Shown piece after piece: positions 16,406-24,154 of a stretch of 38,057 bases of DNA. How positions within the stretch are numbered: the stretch's first letter is position 1; every line of letters begins with the position of its first letter. The DNA is taken from positions 1 to 38,057 of the IMG/VR virus record IMGVR_UViG_3300021091_000185; one strand, given 5' to 3'. The position numbers were made by a program, and so were the translations under genes. The notes below the pieces were generated by a model. It ran no database searches. It saw nothing but the letters and a program-made list of their open reading frames with translations, and was not told where the DNA came from. The stretch comes from a virus.

Positions 16406-16811
16406 TCACTTTGGTCTGGAAGCCCCTGGCATTCTGAACCAATATGCGGTGACGCTTGAGGATGCTCTCATTTCCCAGCACGAAACCCTGGAAAATGTGG
16501 CCGTTCGTGGTGCCGCCATGCAGCACATCCTGACTGATCCTGATCAGTTAGCCGACTATACCAACCGCTTCTTCACTGAGGTTTACCCCGTGGATACGGA
16601 AGAGCCCACAGTGAATTACGAGCCTCAGTACAACCAGATGCCCGCTATCCCGGCTTCTGCTTTAGCTGGTGCTCCTAACCCGAATGCTGAGGGTCAGTGG
16701 GAAGGTTTCACCGAAGCGATGAACCGCAACCCCGAACAAGCGTGGCGTTATCTGTCCCAGATGAACCCCGATGCTTTCCGCAGCAAACTCCTGTTCATGG
16801 ATAATGCCTGA
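15903..16811 (+). CDS. Putative scaffolding protein, overlapping the portal gene
   Basis: The 302-residue protein begins inside the portal gene in a shifted frame and continues 406 nt past its stop. Residues 1-165 are Pro/Gln/Ser/Thr-rich and probably disordered. Residues 165-302 are more ordered and acidic (HFGLEAPGILNQYAVTLEDA, then NPEQAWRYLSQMNPDAFRSK). Position between portal and capsid genes, length, and an acidic helical C-terminus fit a scaffolding protein; a head protease is less likely because no catalytic motif is seen. The start has a weak ribosome binding site, so translation may be coupled to portal translation. A strong terminator follows. Confidence 0.65.
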   Translation: MSQQIPASIPSPVSPAVAAPQAAPSPDTGSTSYPQWVAHTQAAPSAVMPQAPSQATPATVPSTNSQSSQSQSTSFPSNPWEAAMGSLERVVSRLSPSPSQTAQYPQYQTAPQDTQLYSQSLQAQPYLYQAPTAQPTSYNNGYTTQTSYPTSTEQQAPQLSAESAAVVNHFGLEAPGILNQYAVTLEDALISQHETLENVAVRGAAMQHILTDPDQLADYTNRFFTEVYPVDTEEPTVNYEPQYNQMPAIPASALAGAPNPNAEGQWEGFTEAMNRNPEQAWRYLSQMNPDAFRSKLLFMDNA

Positions 16812-16833
16812 TTCAAGGTAAACCTGTAATATG

Positions 16834-16866
16834 AACCCTGTTTAGAGATAAACAGGGTTTTTTATT
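16834..16866 (+). terminator. Rho-independent terminator after the scaffold-like gene
   Basis: A perfect 11-bp stem (AACCCTGTTTA paired with TAAACAGGGTT) encloses a GAGA tetraloop and is followed by a run of T interrupted by one A. It ends the portal/scaffold transcript 23 nt after the scaffold stop. Confidence 0.88.
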
Positions 16867-16954
16867 ATGTGCGCCCGCCACGTTATACCAAGTTCTTTTG
16901 GCCACTTTTCTGGGACAGGTTTAGTTAATATTGAGGAAGGGTTTTTAATTTAAA

Positions 16955-17137
16955 ATGCCTTTTAGGAGCGAAGCGCAGCGCCGTAAATTTTATGCAATGA
17001 GTGAACGAGGTGAAATTTCAAAAGCAAAAGTAGCTGAGTACGAAAAAGAAACTGAGGGTGATTTACCCGAGCGAGTCAAAGCAAAGCAAAAAGCCCGCAA
17101 GTATACTGAAACTAAGAAAGGTCAATCCAATGCCTAA
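16955..17137 (+). CDS. Small conserved phage-type basic protein
   Basis: A 60-residue protein beginning MPFRSEAQRRKFYAMSERGE, followed by a Lys/Glu-rich helix ending ARKYTETKKGQSNA. Similar short proteins opening with MPF(K/R)SEAQRRKFYA are familiar from phage genomes, but their function is not known to me. It lies between the scaffold terminator and the capsid gene. Its last 8 nt overlap the next gene. Confidence 0.65.
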   Translation: MPFRSEAQRRKFYAMSERGEISKAKVAEYEKETEGDLPERVKAKQKARKYTETKKGQSNA

Positions 17138-17297
17138 TCCTCTCGGTCGTCGTCGTTCAAGCGCTGTTGGAGAGATCGAGCAGCTCAAAAAACAACTTGA
17201 AAGTTTGACTGAAAGTTATGCCCGCGATATGCAAAATATCAGCGCAGATATGGCCTCTTTGAGTCAAAAAGTAGAGCCTCCGACATCTGCGGAATAA
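17130..17297 (+). CDS. Small coiled-coil protein
   Basis: The frame is read from ATG 17130, which lies over the end of the preceding gene and has AAGAAAGG upstream; a longer version from 17058 would be wholly inside that gene. The 55-residue protein has a basic start (PNPLGRRRSSAV) and a heptad-like helix (IEQLKKQLESLTESYARDMQ, then ISADMASLSQKV). It probably oligomerises through this coiled coil. Function unknown. Confidence 0.55.
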   Translation: MPNPLGRRRSSAVGEIEQLKKQLESLTESYARDMQNISADMASLSQKVEPPTSAE

Positions 17298-17346
17298 CTT
17301 TTAGTTGTTTTAAAAACTTATACTAGGGGTATCCCGCGAGATCACC

Positions 17347-18099
17347 GTGGTTTATACCCCCCTAAGTAATTATAAATACGATAGCGGATTTCATCGCATT
17401 CAAACAGGCCCTAATCACGAAGGATATATTGTTGTAAGCTCAGGTATTCAGGACATCGGAGCAGACAACGGAATTATCACTGCGGGTCCTCCAAATAGCG
17501 GGACTTGGTATGTGACAAATGCGTGGCGAACCGTCCCGCAGGCTGTGTCTGGTTATTGGGTCGATTATCAAGACAACGATTATCTCCCTTCTGGTTCTTT
17601 AAGTGCTTATACAGGGTATCGACCTTATTCGACAACAAAAATCGCTAATGCCAAGGTCGCTACGGCAATAGGACCTGAATACGGCACTCGCAATGAAGGT
17701 AAATATACGTATTACGCGGGAACTGCACCTTCCGATCAGGCGTACAACCCCTATAACACGCCGGAGGGAAACACAGCGGCTGAAGGTAAGACCGGCGGTG
17801 GCGTTACCCACAAAAACTATGAGGGCACTCTTTTAACTAATTCTCTGGGGTCTCAGGGAACTTCTAACCGTGCAGAGTGGACTTATAATCCTCCTGTTTA
17901 CTGTAAAACTTATACAGAGACAGTACGTTCTGATACTCCTGGTTTAATGTCGTCGGCTTTACGGTACATCTACCGAGGTCGCTCAACTCGGTACGCGTAC
18001 AATTACGGCTCTATTTATTTGCAGAACTCTGAGTCTGTACGAAATATTGTCCGCACCTTCAGCGCCACGGTCAATTCGAGTAACCAACGAAATATTTAA
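17347..18099 (+). CDS. Putative beta-rich virion protein
   Basis: A 250-residue protein with GTG start at 17347 and a promoter-like TATACT at 17319-17324. It is very rich in Tyr, Ser, Thr, Gly and Asn with few hydrophobic helices, as in beta-structured surface or fibre proteins; segments include GYIVVSSGIQDIGADNG and ALRYIYRGRSTRYAYNYGSI. It sits just before the capsid gene. A head fibre, spike or decoration role is a guess from composition and place. No family was recognised. Confidence 0.55.
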   Translation: MVYTPLSNYKYDSGFHRIQTGPNHEGYIVVSSGIQDIGADNGIITAGPPNSGTWYVTNAWRTVPQAVSGYWVDYQDNDYLPSGSLSAYTGYRPYSTTKIANAKVATAIGPEYGTRNEGKYTYYAGTAPSDQAYNPYNTPEGNTAAEGKTGGGVTHKNYEGTLLTNSLGSQGTSNRAEWTYNPPVYCKTYTETVRSDTPGLMSSALRYIYRGRSTRYAYNYGSIYLQNSESVRNIVRTFSATVNSSNQRNI

Positions 18100-18165
18100 C
18101 GCTATAAATGCAACTTTTACTCTGCTTTTCTTGTGTTTCTGAGTTAAATTAAATATGTAGTTTTC

Positions 18166-18170
18166 GGAGG
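18166..18170 (+). promoter_or_regulatory. Ribosome binding site fixing the TTG start of the capsid gene
   Basis: GGAGG at 18166-18170 is 8 nt upstream of TTG at 18179. No ATG or GTG is available near the beginning of the frame, so this site decides the start of the capsid gene. Confidence 0.7.
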
Positions 18171-18178
18171 TTGGCGCT

Positions 18179-19294
18179 TTGTTCGTCGACAATGATTTTC
18201 CGAAGCTGCTCGGTGCCGAGCTTTACCGTCCGCATCCTGCGTACGTTGTAGAGATGGCAGCGGAGCCTGTGGTTGTTCATGACTTCTCGAAACAACCAGG
18301 CCAAACCGTGCAGCTTGACCGCTATCGTTTCTGGGGTAACCCCGGTAGCAAAGAATCTCGTGAGCGCACTGCAGAGCAGACCATTGGTACTGCTAACAGC
18401 CGCAATATCGTTAAGGACAAAGTGCTGGTTACTCTTAAAGAGTACACTGGCCCTGCTGACCCGAGCGATCCGACTCAACCCAGCACCTTTAAGATTGCTC
18501 GCGAGACCCTGATTACCGCTCAGCGTCTGCTGCTTGATACCGGTAATCTCACTGCTTTCCACCAATCCATCGGTTCGCTGACTCTGCTCGACGATTATCG
18601 TCGTTGGCGCGATCGGGTGTTCATCAATGAACTCCTGAAAGCTGTCTCCAAGGGTCAGGCTTCTGACAGCCAAGGTGGTTACTACTACCCCGGCGATTTA
18701 GCCGTTGGTAGCCTCACCTACTCCAACGCCGAGCAAGCTAAGTTCGACGTTAAGGATGACCTTCTGCGCGTGGTTAAGTCCATGCGTAAGCGTAACGTTC
18801 CGACCTATCAGGACGGTTTCTATCGTTGCGTATGTGATCCGACCTTCCTGATGCACCTGCGTCAGAACAGCGACTTCCGTGAAGTTGCTCGTTACCCCGG
18901 TAACGGTCAGATCAACCCCCTCATGTCGGCTATGCAGCCCAACGCTGCGCTGTACATGGGTCAAGGCTTCGGCCAAGCCACCTTCGTGGCGGGCGAGCCG
19001 ATTATGCCTACCGGTTTTGTTTTTGAAGGCGTGCGATTCTTCGAATCGACCAACATGCCCTCTCAAACTGCCACCGCAAGCATCGGAGGTACTTCCTCTT
19101 CTTACGATTCTGCGATTGGTATGTTCTTCGGTCCTCAAAGCGTTGGCGTGGGTATCGGCGGTAACAACGCTCAGGTGCTGCTCAACAACAACGACGACTT
19201 CAGCCGTTTCATCATGATGATTTGGAGCCTGTACGCAGGTTTCGAACTCCTGAATGCTGATTTCGCCACCGTTGCATACTCCTTTAACGCTTGA
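18179..19294 (+). CDS. Major capsid protein
   Basis: This 371-residue protein is assigned as the major capsid protein on its position after portal and scaffold, its length, and its content. There is an extended N-terminal arm with YRFWGNPGSKESRERTAEQT (49-68), an E-loop-like section, an alpha-rich core (TLLDDYRRWRDRVFINELLK), and a C-terminal section ending LLNADFATVAYSFNA. No T4- or T7-specific motif is claimed; an HK97-like fold is the expected one. Codon choice here is distinctly more C/G-ending than in the neighbours, typical of a very highly expressed gene. It starts at TTG after a strong GGAGG. The stop lies just before the strong ribosome binding site of the next gene. Confidence 0.82.
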   Translation: MFVDNDFPKLLGAELYRPHPAYVVEMAAEPVVVHDFSKQPGQTVQLDRYRFWGNPGSKESRERTAEQTIGTANSRNIVKDKVLVTLKEYTGPADPSDPTQPSTFKIARETLITAQRLLLDTGNLTAFHQSIGSLTLLDDYRRWRDRVFINELLKAVSKGQASDSQGGYYYPGDLAVGSLTYSNAEQAKFDVKDDLLRVVKSMRKRNVPTYQDGFYRCVCDPTFLMHLRQNSDFREVARYPGNGQINPLMSAMQPNAALYMGQGFGQATFVAGEPIMPTGFVFEGVRFFESTNMPSQTATASIGGTSSSYDSAIGMFFGPQSVGVGIGGNNAQVLLNNNDDFSRFIMMIWSLYAGFELLNADFATVAYSFNA

Positions 19295-19308
19295 GGAGGT
19301 AACTAACG

Positions 19309-20172
19309 ATGGCTATTAACCCCGCACAAATCTCGGTTGCCAAGATCTATCCTGGTAACTACACCAACGTTCTCCGTTTCTGGCATTCCACCAGCAACTT
19401 CAGTTTCCTAAACGAGAACGGCACTAGTGAGACCTACACCAACCAGCCAATTGGCGGTCCTGTTGGTGTTGTGTTCCGTCCCGGTTGGATTGCTCAGCAG
19501 GCTGTGGGCTATGTTGACCTTTCTTATAAGGCCAGCACTAGCACCAATCAGCTGGACTATTACACCCAGCCGTACGCTTCCGGCCAAAACAGCACGAACG
19601 AACCGTTCAAAGCTGCGGATATTATTATCCCGTCTCCCGATTATCACAAGGACATTCGCGCCGACATTACTGACGGCATCACTGTTCCTTCTGGTGCTTA
19701 CATCTATCGGGTTTCTGTTCGGCTGGATGGTGGCGATGTGATCACCAGCGGTATCGCTGGCGCTCAAACCGCTCCTGGCCTCGGCGTGGGTCCTGCCCTG
19801 TCTTCGGGTCTGACCACCGCTCCCAGCCCCAGTGGCTTCTTTGCCAATATCGTTGGCTCGAACAGCCGTATCGAAAACGGTTCGTTCAGCTCCAGCAACG
19901 CCTGGAACAGCGCCACCATGCACGTGGTTACCACGGACATTAAGTACCGTCTGTGCAGCACCGCTACTGTTCCTGGCTCTGGTCTGGGTCTCGGTTCCGG
20001 CGTGTACGATCCCCGTGCCAAAGCTAACAAGCTGTCTGGCAAGAACAAAGCTCTGGGTATCTGCGAAGTCTGCTGGCTTGTTCCCGACGAAGCGCCCAAG
20101 CGCGACGATCTGGCTCTTCAGCCCGGCGGCGTTGTGGAGTCCAGCGTGTATACCTCGACTGTGCCAGGCTGA
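19309..20172 (+). CDS. Abundant virion protein (decoration or second head protein)
   Basis: This 287-residue protein follows the capsid gene by 14 nt with a strong GAGGAGG site 9-10 nt before ATG. Codon use is the same high-expression style as the capsid gene, which argues for an abundant virion component. The sequence is beta-rich with Ser/Gly/Thr linkers (for example GLTTAPSPSGFFANIVGSNS); the C-terminal region includes CEVCWLVPDEAPKRDDLALQ. No family is recognised. A decoration or cementing protein is the likely role, but a tail-tube-like protein cannot be ruled out. A terminator follows. Confidence 0.65.
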   Translation: MAINPAQISVAKIYPGNYTNVLRFWHSTSNFSFLNENGTSETYTNQPIGGPVGVVFRPGWIAQQAVGYVDLSYKASTSTNQLDYYTQPYASGQNSTNEPFKAADIIIPSPDYHKDIRADITDGITVPSGAYIYRVSVRLDGGDVITSGIAGAQTAPGLGVGPALSSGLTTAPSPSGFFANIVGSNSRIENGSFSSSNAWNSATMHVVTTDIKYRLCSTATVPGSGLGLGSGVYDPRAKANKLSGKNKALGICEVCWLVPDEAPKRDDLALQPGGVVESSVYTSTVPG

Positions 20173-20197
20173 CATAATTAAATCGCATGGATGCGAG

Positions 20198-20227
20198 CCC
20201 CTCTCTCTTCGGAGAGGGGTTTTTTTT
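20198..20227 (+). terminator. Rho-independent terminator after the capsid operon
   Basis: An 8-bp GC-rich stem (CCCCTCTC with GAGAGGGG) and a short loop are followed directly by eight T residues. It ends the high-expression capsid transcript. Confidence 0.88.
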
Positions 20228-20236
20228 CGTCTTTTG

Positions 20237-20245
20237 TGCTATAAC
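20237..20245 (+). promoter_or_regulatory. Extended -10 promoter candidate
   Basis: TGCTATAAC fits an extended -10 box (TGnTATAAT with one mismatch). It lies just after the terminator and 25 nt before the next ATG, a sensible place for a new promoter. No clear -35 is visible. Confidence 0.4.
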
Positions 20246-20269
20246 TTAGTTCAGATTACTGTCTACATA

Positions 20270-20704
20270 ATGACTGCTGTCACCATGAAAGAGTACACTT
20301 TTACTCCCAATGGCGTAAAAATTGAGGTACTGAGTGAGCATGATGAAGGCGAATATAAAATGGTGCGTTCTTTGACTACCGGTAAGGTTTTCTTTGCGCA
20401 CAAAAATCAGATTAATGAGGAGACAAAAGAACCTGTTGAGGTCGATAAAGGAACCAAGCAGCGTCGTGGACGCCAGTTGGTTAAACCTGAAGTTCAAGCG
20501 GCCAACCGCGTAAATATTAACTCGGCCACCCCTCAGCTCTTAACCCAAGTTTTAAAGGGCGTTGGCTTAAAAACAGCGATTGAAATTAAAGAACTTCAAC
20601 AGTCTCTACCTGGAGAAAGGTTTACTAAGTTAGACCAGCTTAAATCTATCTCTCGTATTGACTGGGATTCTGTTTTAGAAGGCGACCATGTTTATGTCGA
20701 ATAA
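20270..20704 (+). CDS. Helix-hairpin-helix protein
   Basis: I start at ATG 20270, downstream of terminator and promoter candidate; a longer in-frame extension would read back through the terminator and the preceding gene and is rejected. An ATG at 20285 is an alternative. The 144-residue protein has a beta-rich N-terminus (residues 7-46), a charged linker, and a helix-hairpin-helix region RVNINSATPQLLTQVLKGVG (80-99) continuing to about 135, resembling ComEA-type DNA-binding motifs. It may bind DNA non-specifically. The genomic place, before a connector-type gene, might mean that it is in the head-completion set. Confidence 0.75.
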   Translation: MTAVTMKEYTFTPNGVKIEVLSEHDEGEYKMVRSLTTGKVFFAHKNQINEETKEPVEVDKGTKQRRGRQLVKPEVQAANRVNINSATPQLLTQVLKGVGLKTAIEIKELQQSLPGERFTKLDQLKSISRIDWDSVLEGDHVYVE

Positions 20705-20741
20705 AGAGTTAGACTATAAAACAGAATAAGTAGCCTTATAA

Positions 20742-21362
20742 ATGGCTCAGCTTACAGTACAAGAGCTAGAGCAAATCCAGTCATACCTTGCTGGTCAAGG
20801 TGTTGTATTTCAACCTGATACCACAGACGCTACAAAGCGTGAAGTGGTTTACGCAGCTATTAATCAGCTGTCGCGTAACCCTGCTCAAGTTTTTGGTTAT
20901 CGTTTAGACGATTTTAACTTTAGTCGTGTAGCGTATCACCTCGGGTATAACATTGCCACAGTTCCTGCGGGCGACTATGCCCGGTTAATGGAAGCCTGTA
21001 ACGCTATCCCTAGTGAGTTCTATTACGACAAAATTGTTCAACAAATTGAGCGCTGTGAAGAAGCTGAGCGATTAACAGAACTTGCAACCGGTCGCGCAAC
21101 AAGTCGCCAAGAAACAATTTTGGGCGACGTTAGTCGTTCAATCAACATTCAGGACAAACGCGAAACGGCTCGAATTTGGCGTGAAAACTATTTATATGAG
21201 TGTGATCGTCTCGCCCATATGCTGTATATCCCGAATTACCGAGACCCCGTGGCAGCACGGTATCGCTTTGAGCGGAGTGGCGCAGAGTTTATTCAGGCGA
21301 TTCCCGGTCCTCCTGATATTTCACGATCTGATCGACTGTATTTCTACGCCAACTGGCGCTAA
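20742..21362 (+). CDS. Putative head-tail connector/adaptor protein
   Basis: This 206-residue, mostly helical protein includes LTVQELEQIQSYLAGQGVVF and a Glu-rich helix KIVQQIERCEEAERLTELAT, ending in PGPPDISRSDRLYFYANWR. Length, helical character and position after the capsid genes are compatible with an adaptor that joins the portal to the tail. I do not recognise a specific family, so the name is an inference from synteny. It begins 37 nt after the HhH gene and has a weak ribosome binding site. Confidence 0.5.
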   Translation: MAQLTVQELEQIQSYLAGQGVVFQPDTTDATKREVVYAAINQLSRNPAQVFGYRLDDFNFSRVAYHLGYNIATVPAGDYARLMEACNAIPSEFYYDKIVQQIERCEEAERLTELATGRATSRQETILGDVSRSINIQDKRETARIWRENYLYECDRLAHMLYIPNYRDPVAARYRFERSGAEFIQAIPGPPDISRSDRLYFYANWR

Positions 21363-21399
21363 CATAAAAGGTAAAGATTATCTCTAACTGAGGTTAGAT

Positions 21400-22965
21400 A
21401 TGAGCCTTCGTTCAGCTTTGAGCGGACCTTTTAAACTAGATGACGCTCTTCGTCAGTTTGGCCCTGTTATTAGGATGGCTTTTCCTGATTTGTTTCAGGG
21501 AGCAACGAAAACAATACCCCGGCCTGCTGCTGTACGGCCCCAAACTGTGGTTCAAGGAGAGTTGTTGACTCGCGCTGGACAGGCTCAAAATTTTACAGGG
21601 GGGCGAACTCCTTTTATTAGGACTAGTCCTGTTCCTGTTCGTAGAGGCGATGATGTTATTCCTTCACAGATTCCTGGGCGAGAAGCTCCTGGTCAGTTAA
21701 ATATTTTTGGTGGTCGTGCCGCTGGGGCTCCTCCTGCTCCCGCGCCTGCTTTCCGGACCACTCGGGTACAAGGCCCCACTAGTCCCGCTGCTTTAGACCT
21801 GTACTCTAAAGATCCGGGAACTTACGACAGCATTAAGCGTTTAGCTGATCAAGCTACGAGTTATTACGGAAAGCCAGTCTCTGTGGACGATCTAATCGGA
21901 CCCGGAGGTACTGATTTTCTTAAAAAACTGGAATTAGATCGAGTATCCCCGACTTCTTTAGTTCCTTCTCCTGGCGGTGCACTTAGACCTCCTGTACCTC
22001 CCGGTTCTTCTCAGTTAGCGGCTCGTCAAGCTGGAGAATTAGTTCCTTCTCCCGGTGGTCGTATTAGTGCTCCTGAGGAAATTATCGACGTTTCTGTTCG
22101 CGAGTTACAGAACGCTGCTGGCGGTCTTCGTCAGGTTGACCTTAAAAAAGCTTTACTTGCAGCCGGGATCGGTTCTGCAGCTTTAGGCACGGGTTATCTT
22201 CTGAGTCAAGAAGGAACAGTTAAACCGGCTGGGATCCCAGGGCAGCTGGGTCCGACGAGCGCTAACCCTGAAATGGGTTTAGTGAACGACCCTGCAGCAG
22301 CTCCGCCTCAGCGTGGTTTTTACGGCGGACAAGAGACTCCTGTCTACAGGGGTGCCGACGGTCAAACTGTAATTGTTACCCCCGGAGATCGAGACGAATC
22401 TTTGCGGGCCATGAAGCAACAGTACGTTTCTAAAGCCGGAACACCCGCTCGTCAATTAGAGGACTATTACCGTCAGCGGGAGGTATACGCCAAAGTGCCT
22501 TCCGTTAACGTAAAAGTTATCGGCGAATTGACTAGTCGAGGAGAGCTTGATACACCAGAGCTTAAAGCTTGGGCTGCTGCTAATCCGACTTTGGCTTATG
22601 AACTTCTTCGTAAAAAATACGGTATAAGTGATGTGATGAATCAACAAATGCCCCAAGTTAGACAATACGAATTAGGTAGTTCTCTCGGTACTAATAACCT
22701 CAACAATGCGATCGGTAACGCACAAGCTACTGCAGAAGCCGCTTTAGGTCAGCAGGGTGCTTACGATGTTGCTTCGGCGGCTGCACCGATCATGTATGAA
22801 AAAGTGGGAGCTCTTCGGTTTAATCCCGCTGCCGCTGAAGCTTTAGGTTCAGTAAATGCTTATCGTCCAGAAGCTTCTCCAATTGATGCTGATGCGTATG
22901 CTCGACTTGCTGAGTTTTATAAGAAGCAACCAAGTCAGTATAGAAATAGCTCTACTGGGTATTGA
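21400..22965 (+). CDS. Large Pro/Ala-rich virion protein with one hydrophobic segment
   Basis: This 521-residue protein has long Pro/Ala/Gly/Arg-rich low-complexity parts (about 35-130 and 180-240) with repeats of the type LVPSPGG. A hydrophobic segment LKKALLAAGIGSAALGTGYL lies near 247-266 and could be membrane-spanning, while the C-terminal 150 residues are Ala-rich and helical. The composition resembles internal or ejection proteins and the partial protein at 1-463. No lytic motif is seen. It may be part of the internal core. A short hairpin spans its stop codon. Confidence 0.55.
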   Translation: MSLRSALSGPFKLDDALRQFGPVIRMAFPDLFQGATKTIPRPAAVRPQTVVQGELLTRAGQAQNFTGGRTPFIRTSPVPVRRGDDVIPSQIPGREAPGQLNIFGGRAAGAPPAPAPAFRTTRVQGPTSPAALDLYSKDPGTYDSIKRLADQATSYYGKPVSVDDLIGPGGTDFLKKLELDRVSPTSLVPSPGGALRPPVPPGSSQLAARQAGELVPSPGGRISAPEEIIDVSVRELQNAAGGLRQVDLKKALLAAGIGSAALGTGYLLSQEGTVKPAGIPGQLGPTSANPEMGLVNDPAAAPPQRGFYGGQETPVYRGADGQTVIVTPGDRDESLRAMKQQYVSKAGTPARQLEDYYRQREVYAKVPSVNVKVIGELTSRGELDTPELKAWAAANPTLAYELLRKKYGISDVMNQQMPQVRQYELGSSLGTNNLNNAIGNAQATAEAALGQQGAYDVASAAAPIMYEKVGALRFNPAAAEALGSVNAYRPEASPIDADAYARLAEFYKKQPSQYRNSSTGY

Positions 22966-22973
22966 TCCCAGTA
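22953..22973 (+). other. Hairpin spanning the stop codon
   Basis: TACTGGG and CCCAGTA form a 7-bp stem with a 7-nt loop that contains part of the stop codon region. No T-run follows, so it is not a standard terminator. It could protect the mRNA end or affect translation of the next gene. Confidence 0.35.
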
Positions 22974-22997
22974 AACTAGTATCAGCGCTATTTAGTT

Positions 22998-23495
22998 ATG
23001 ACTAGCTCGTACTGGAACCCTGCTGAGAATCAATCTACAGTAGATTGGAACTCTTCTTTCAGTTATACCCCAACAAGCGCCCCTAGCGTTTCCACGGCTT
23101 ACGACACCTCGTGGACCTCTCTGCCTTCATGGAGCTCCGCTGAAAGTTATCCCTCGACGCTTCTTTTACCTCTTTCCCCTTCGCAACAACCTTTTGATTT
23201 ACCTCCTTCCCCTTCGCAACAACCTTTTGACTGGGGCGCTGCTATCGCAGCTAGCAAAGATTTAATGGGAGGTATCGCCAATTTAATCGCAGGCATCCGT
23301 GGCGTACCTGTTGGTTACGGTGGTCAAATGGCGGGCTCTAATTTAGCTGATTACCTTCAATCAAAAAAAGAAGACACTTATTTAAAGGATTTGTTGGAGA
23401 GTTTACGGAAAGGGAAAGATAAGGACGATACAGATACTCGTTTAAGTCCTTTAAAAACTTCCAATATTTTTGGGTCGTCATCTTATCTGGACTAA
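22998..23495 (+). CDS. Small Ser/Pro-rich virion protein with tandem repeat
   Basis: This 165-residue protein has a Ser/Trp/Thr-rich N-terminus and two tandem 11-residue repeats (LPLSPSQQPFD and LPPSPSQQPFD, about residues 57-78). A short hydrophobic helical part (LMGGIANLIAGIRGVPVG) and a Lys/Asp-rich tail follow. No family is recognised. A linker or core protein is possible. It lies between two virion-type genes, and a terminator-like hairpin follows. Confidence 0.5.
   Translation: MTSSYWNPAENQSTVDWNSSFSYTPTSAPSVSTAYDTSWTSLPSWSSAESYPSTLLLPLSPSQQPFDLPPSPSQQPFDWGAAIAASKDLMGGIANLIAGIRGVPVGYGGQMAGSNLADYLQSKKEDTYLKDLLESLRKGKDKDDTDTRLSPLKTSNIFGSSSYLD
23166..23231 (+). repeat. Two tandem 33-nt repeats inside the Ser/Pro-rich gene
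   Basis: Copies at 23166-23198 and 23199-23231 are identical except for one base (T at 23174, C at 23207). The period is 11 codons. Near-identity suggests recent duplication by slippage. Confidence 0.9.
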
Positions 23496-23500
23496 TTGAC

Positions 23501-23533
23501 GCCATAAGATTTATTATGGCTTAGACTTTTTTT
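23501..23533 (+). terminator. Terminator-like hairpin
   Basis: GCCATAA and TTATGGC form a 7-bp stem, with seven T starting 6 nt after it (23527-23533). The distance to the T-run makes this a weak terminator candidate. Confidence 0.45.
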
Positions 23534-23562
23534 AGTACCCGATTGGGTTATAGGGGGTTCCT

Positions 23563-24117
23563 TTGAGCAGCACTTCTACAAACAAGTCGCCTTGTCTTGT
23601 CGATCGCCCTTTTCTTCGCGGCGCGAGGATTACGAGTTCGACGCCTACGTGCGATCCCACGAACCCTAACCTTACTGATCTAATTCAGTTAGTCCGCGTG
23701 GGCGACCTGCCTTCTGAAGACGCGGCTTTTGTCGAAGACATTACGGTTGTCAGCAACGAAGATTACCCTGACCGTAAAGGTATTCGTACAGCCGATATTG
23801 GACTTTATGTTTATGCACCTAATCAGGGCGCACCGTCGACTTCTGCTGCGCTCATGGTGGGGCGTTTTGAAGTTGGTTTAAGCGGGAGCACATTTGGTTA
23901 TCCCCTGCCTGTTCAGCTGTTTGCTGTTAGTGCGCCTGTGCCTCAGGTTGGAGACACCACGCTTGAGGCTCCGATCCAAATTGGTAAAGGTGAGGGCCTA
24001 TATTTAGAGAAGGGCTATATCCTCTGTGCGGGTTATATCGGCACAGGCCCGACAGCGGTTTCCGGTGGCTTAAGCCCTTCGGGGATCACGATTTGGGCTC
24101 AGGGCGGCTTCTACTAA
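23563..24117 (+). CDS. Small virion-type beta-rich protein
   Basis: A 184-residue protein read from TTG 23563; AGGGGG lies about 6 nt upstream and no ATG occurs at the start. The sequence is beta-rich (RKGIRTADIGLYVYAPNQGA, then APIQIGKGEGLYLEKGYILC) with few charges, compatible with a jelly-roll or decoration protein. It might be a head or tail surface protein. No family is recognised. The hairpin/ribosome-binding element at 24124-24146 follows. Confidence 0.55.
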   Translation: MSSTSTNKSPCLVDRPFLRGARITSSTPTCDPTNPNLTDLIQLVRVGDLPSEDAAFVEDITVVSNEDYPDRKGIRTADIGLYVYAPNQGAPSTSAALMVGRFEVGLSGSTFGYPLPVQLFAVSAPVPQVGDTTLEAPIQIGKGEGLYLEKGYILCAGYIGTGPTAVSGGLSPSGITIWAQGGFY

Positions 24118-24123
24118 AGCTCC

Positions 24124-24146
24124 GAGAGGAGGTGACCCCTCTTTTT
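24124..24146 (+). terminator. Hairpin with T-run that contains a perfect Shine-Dalgarno sequence
   Basis: AGAGG(A)GG pairs with CCCCTCT around a TGA loop, with a T-run at 24142-24146, as in an intrinsic terminator. The left arm and loop also contain AGGAGGTGA (24127-24135), a perfect match to the 16S anti-SD, 19 nt from the next ATG. It may act as terminator, as translation control, or both. Confidence 0.5.
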
Positions 24147-24154
24147 AATCCGCC

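Noticed and set aside
18149-19138. Two antisense open frames opposite the capsid gene
   Set aside because: Same codon-bias effect; no ribosome binding site and no recognisable domain.
19408-20175. Long antisense open frame (255 codons) opposite the second head protein
   Set aside because: It mirrors the strongly biased codons of a highly expressed gene; the product is low-complexity and has no start signals.
19832-20269. Upstream extension of the helix-hairpin-helix gene
   Set aside because: It would read through the terminator at 20198-20227 and inside the previous gene; the ATG at 20270 follows a promoter-like element.
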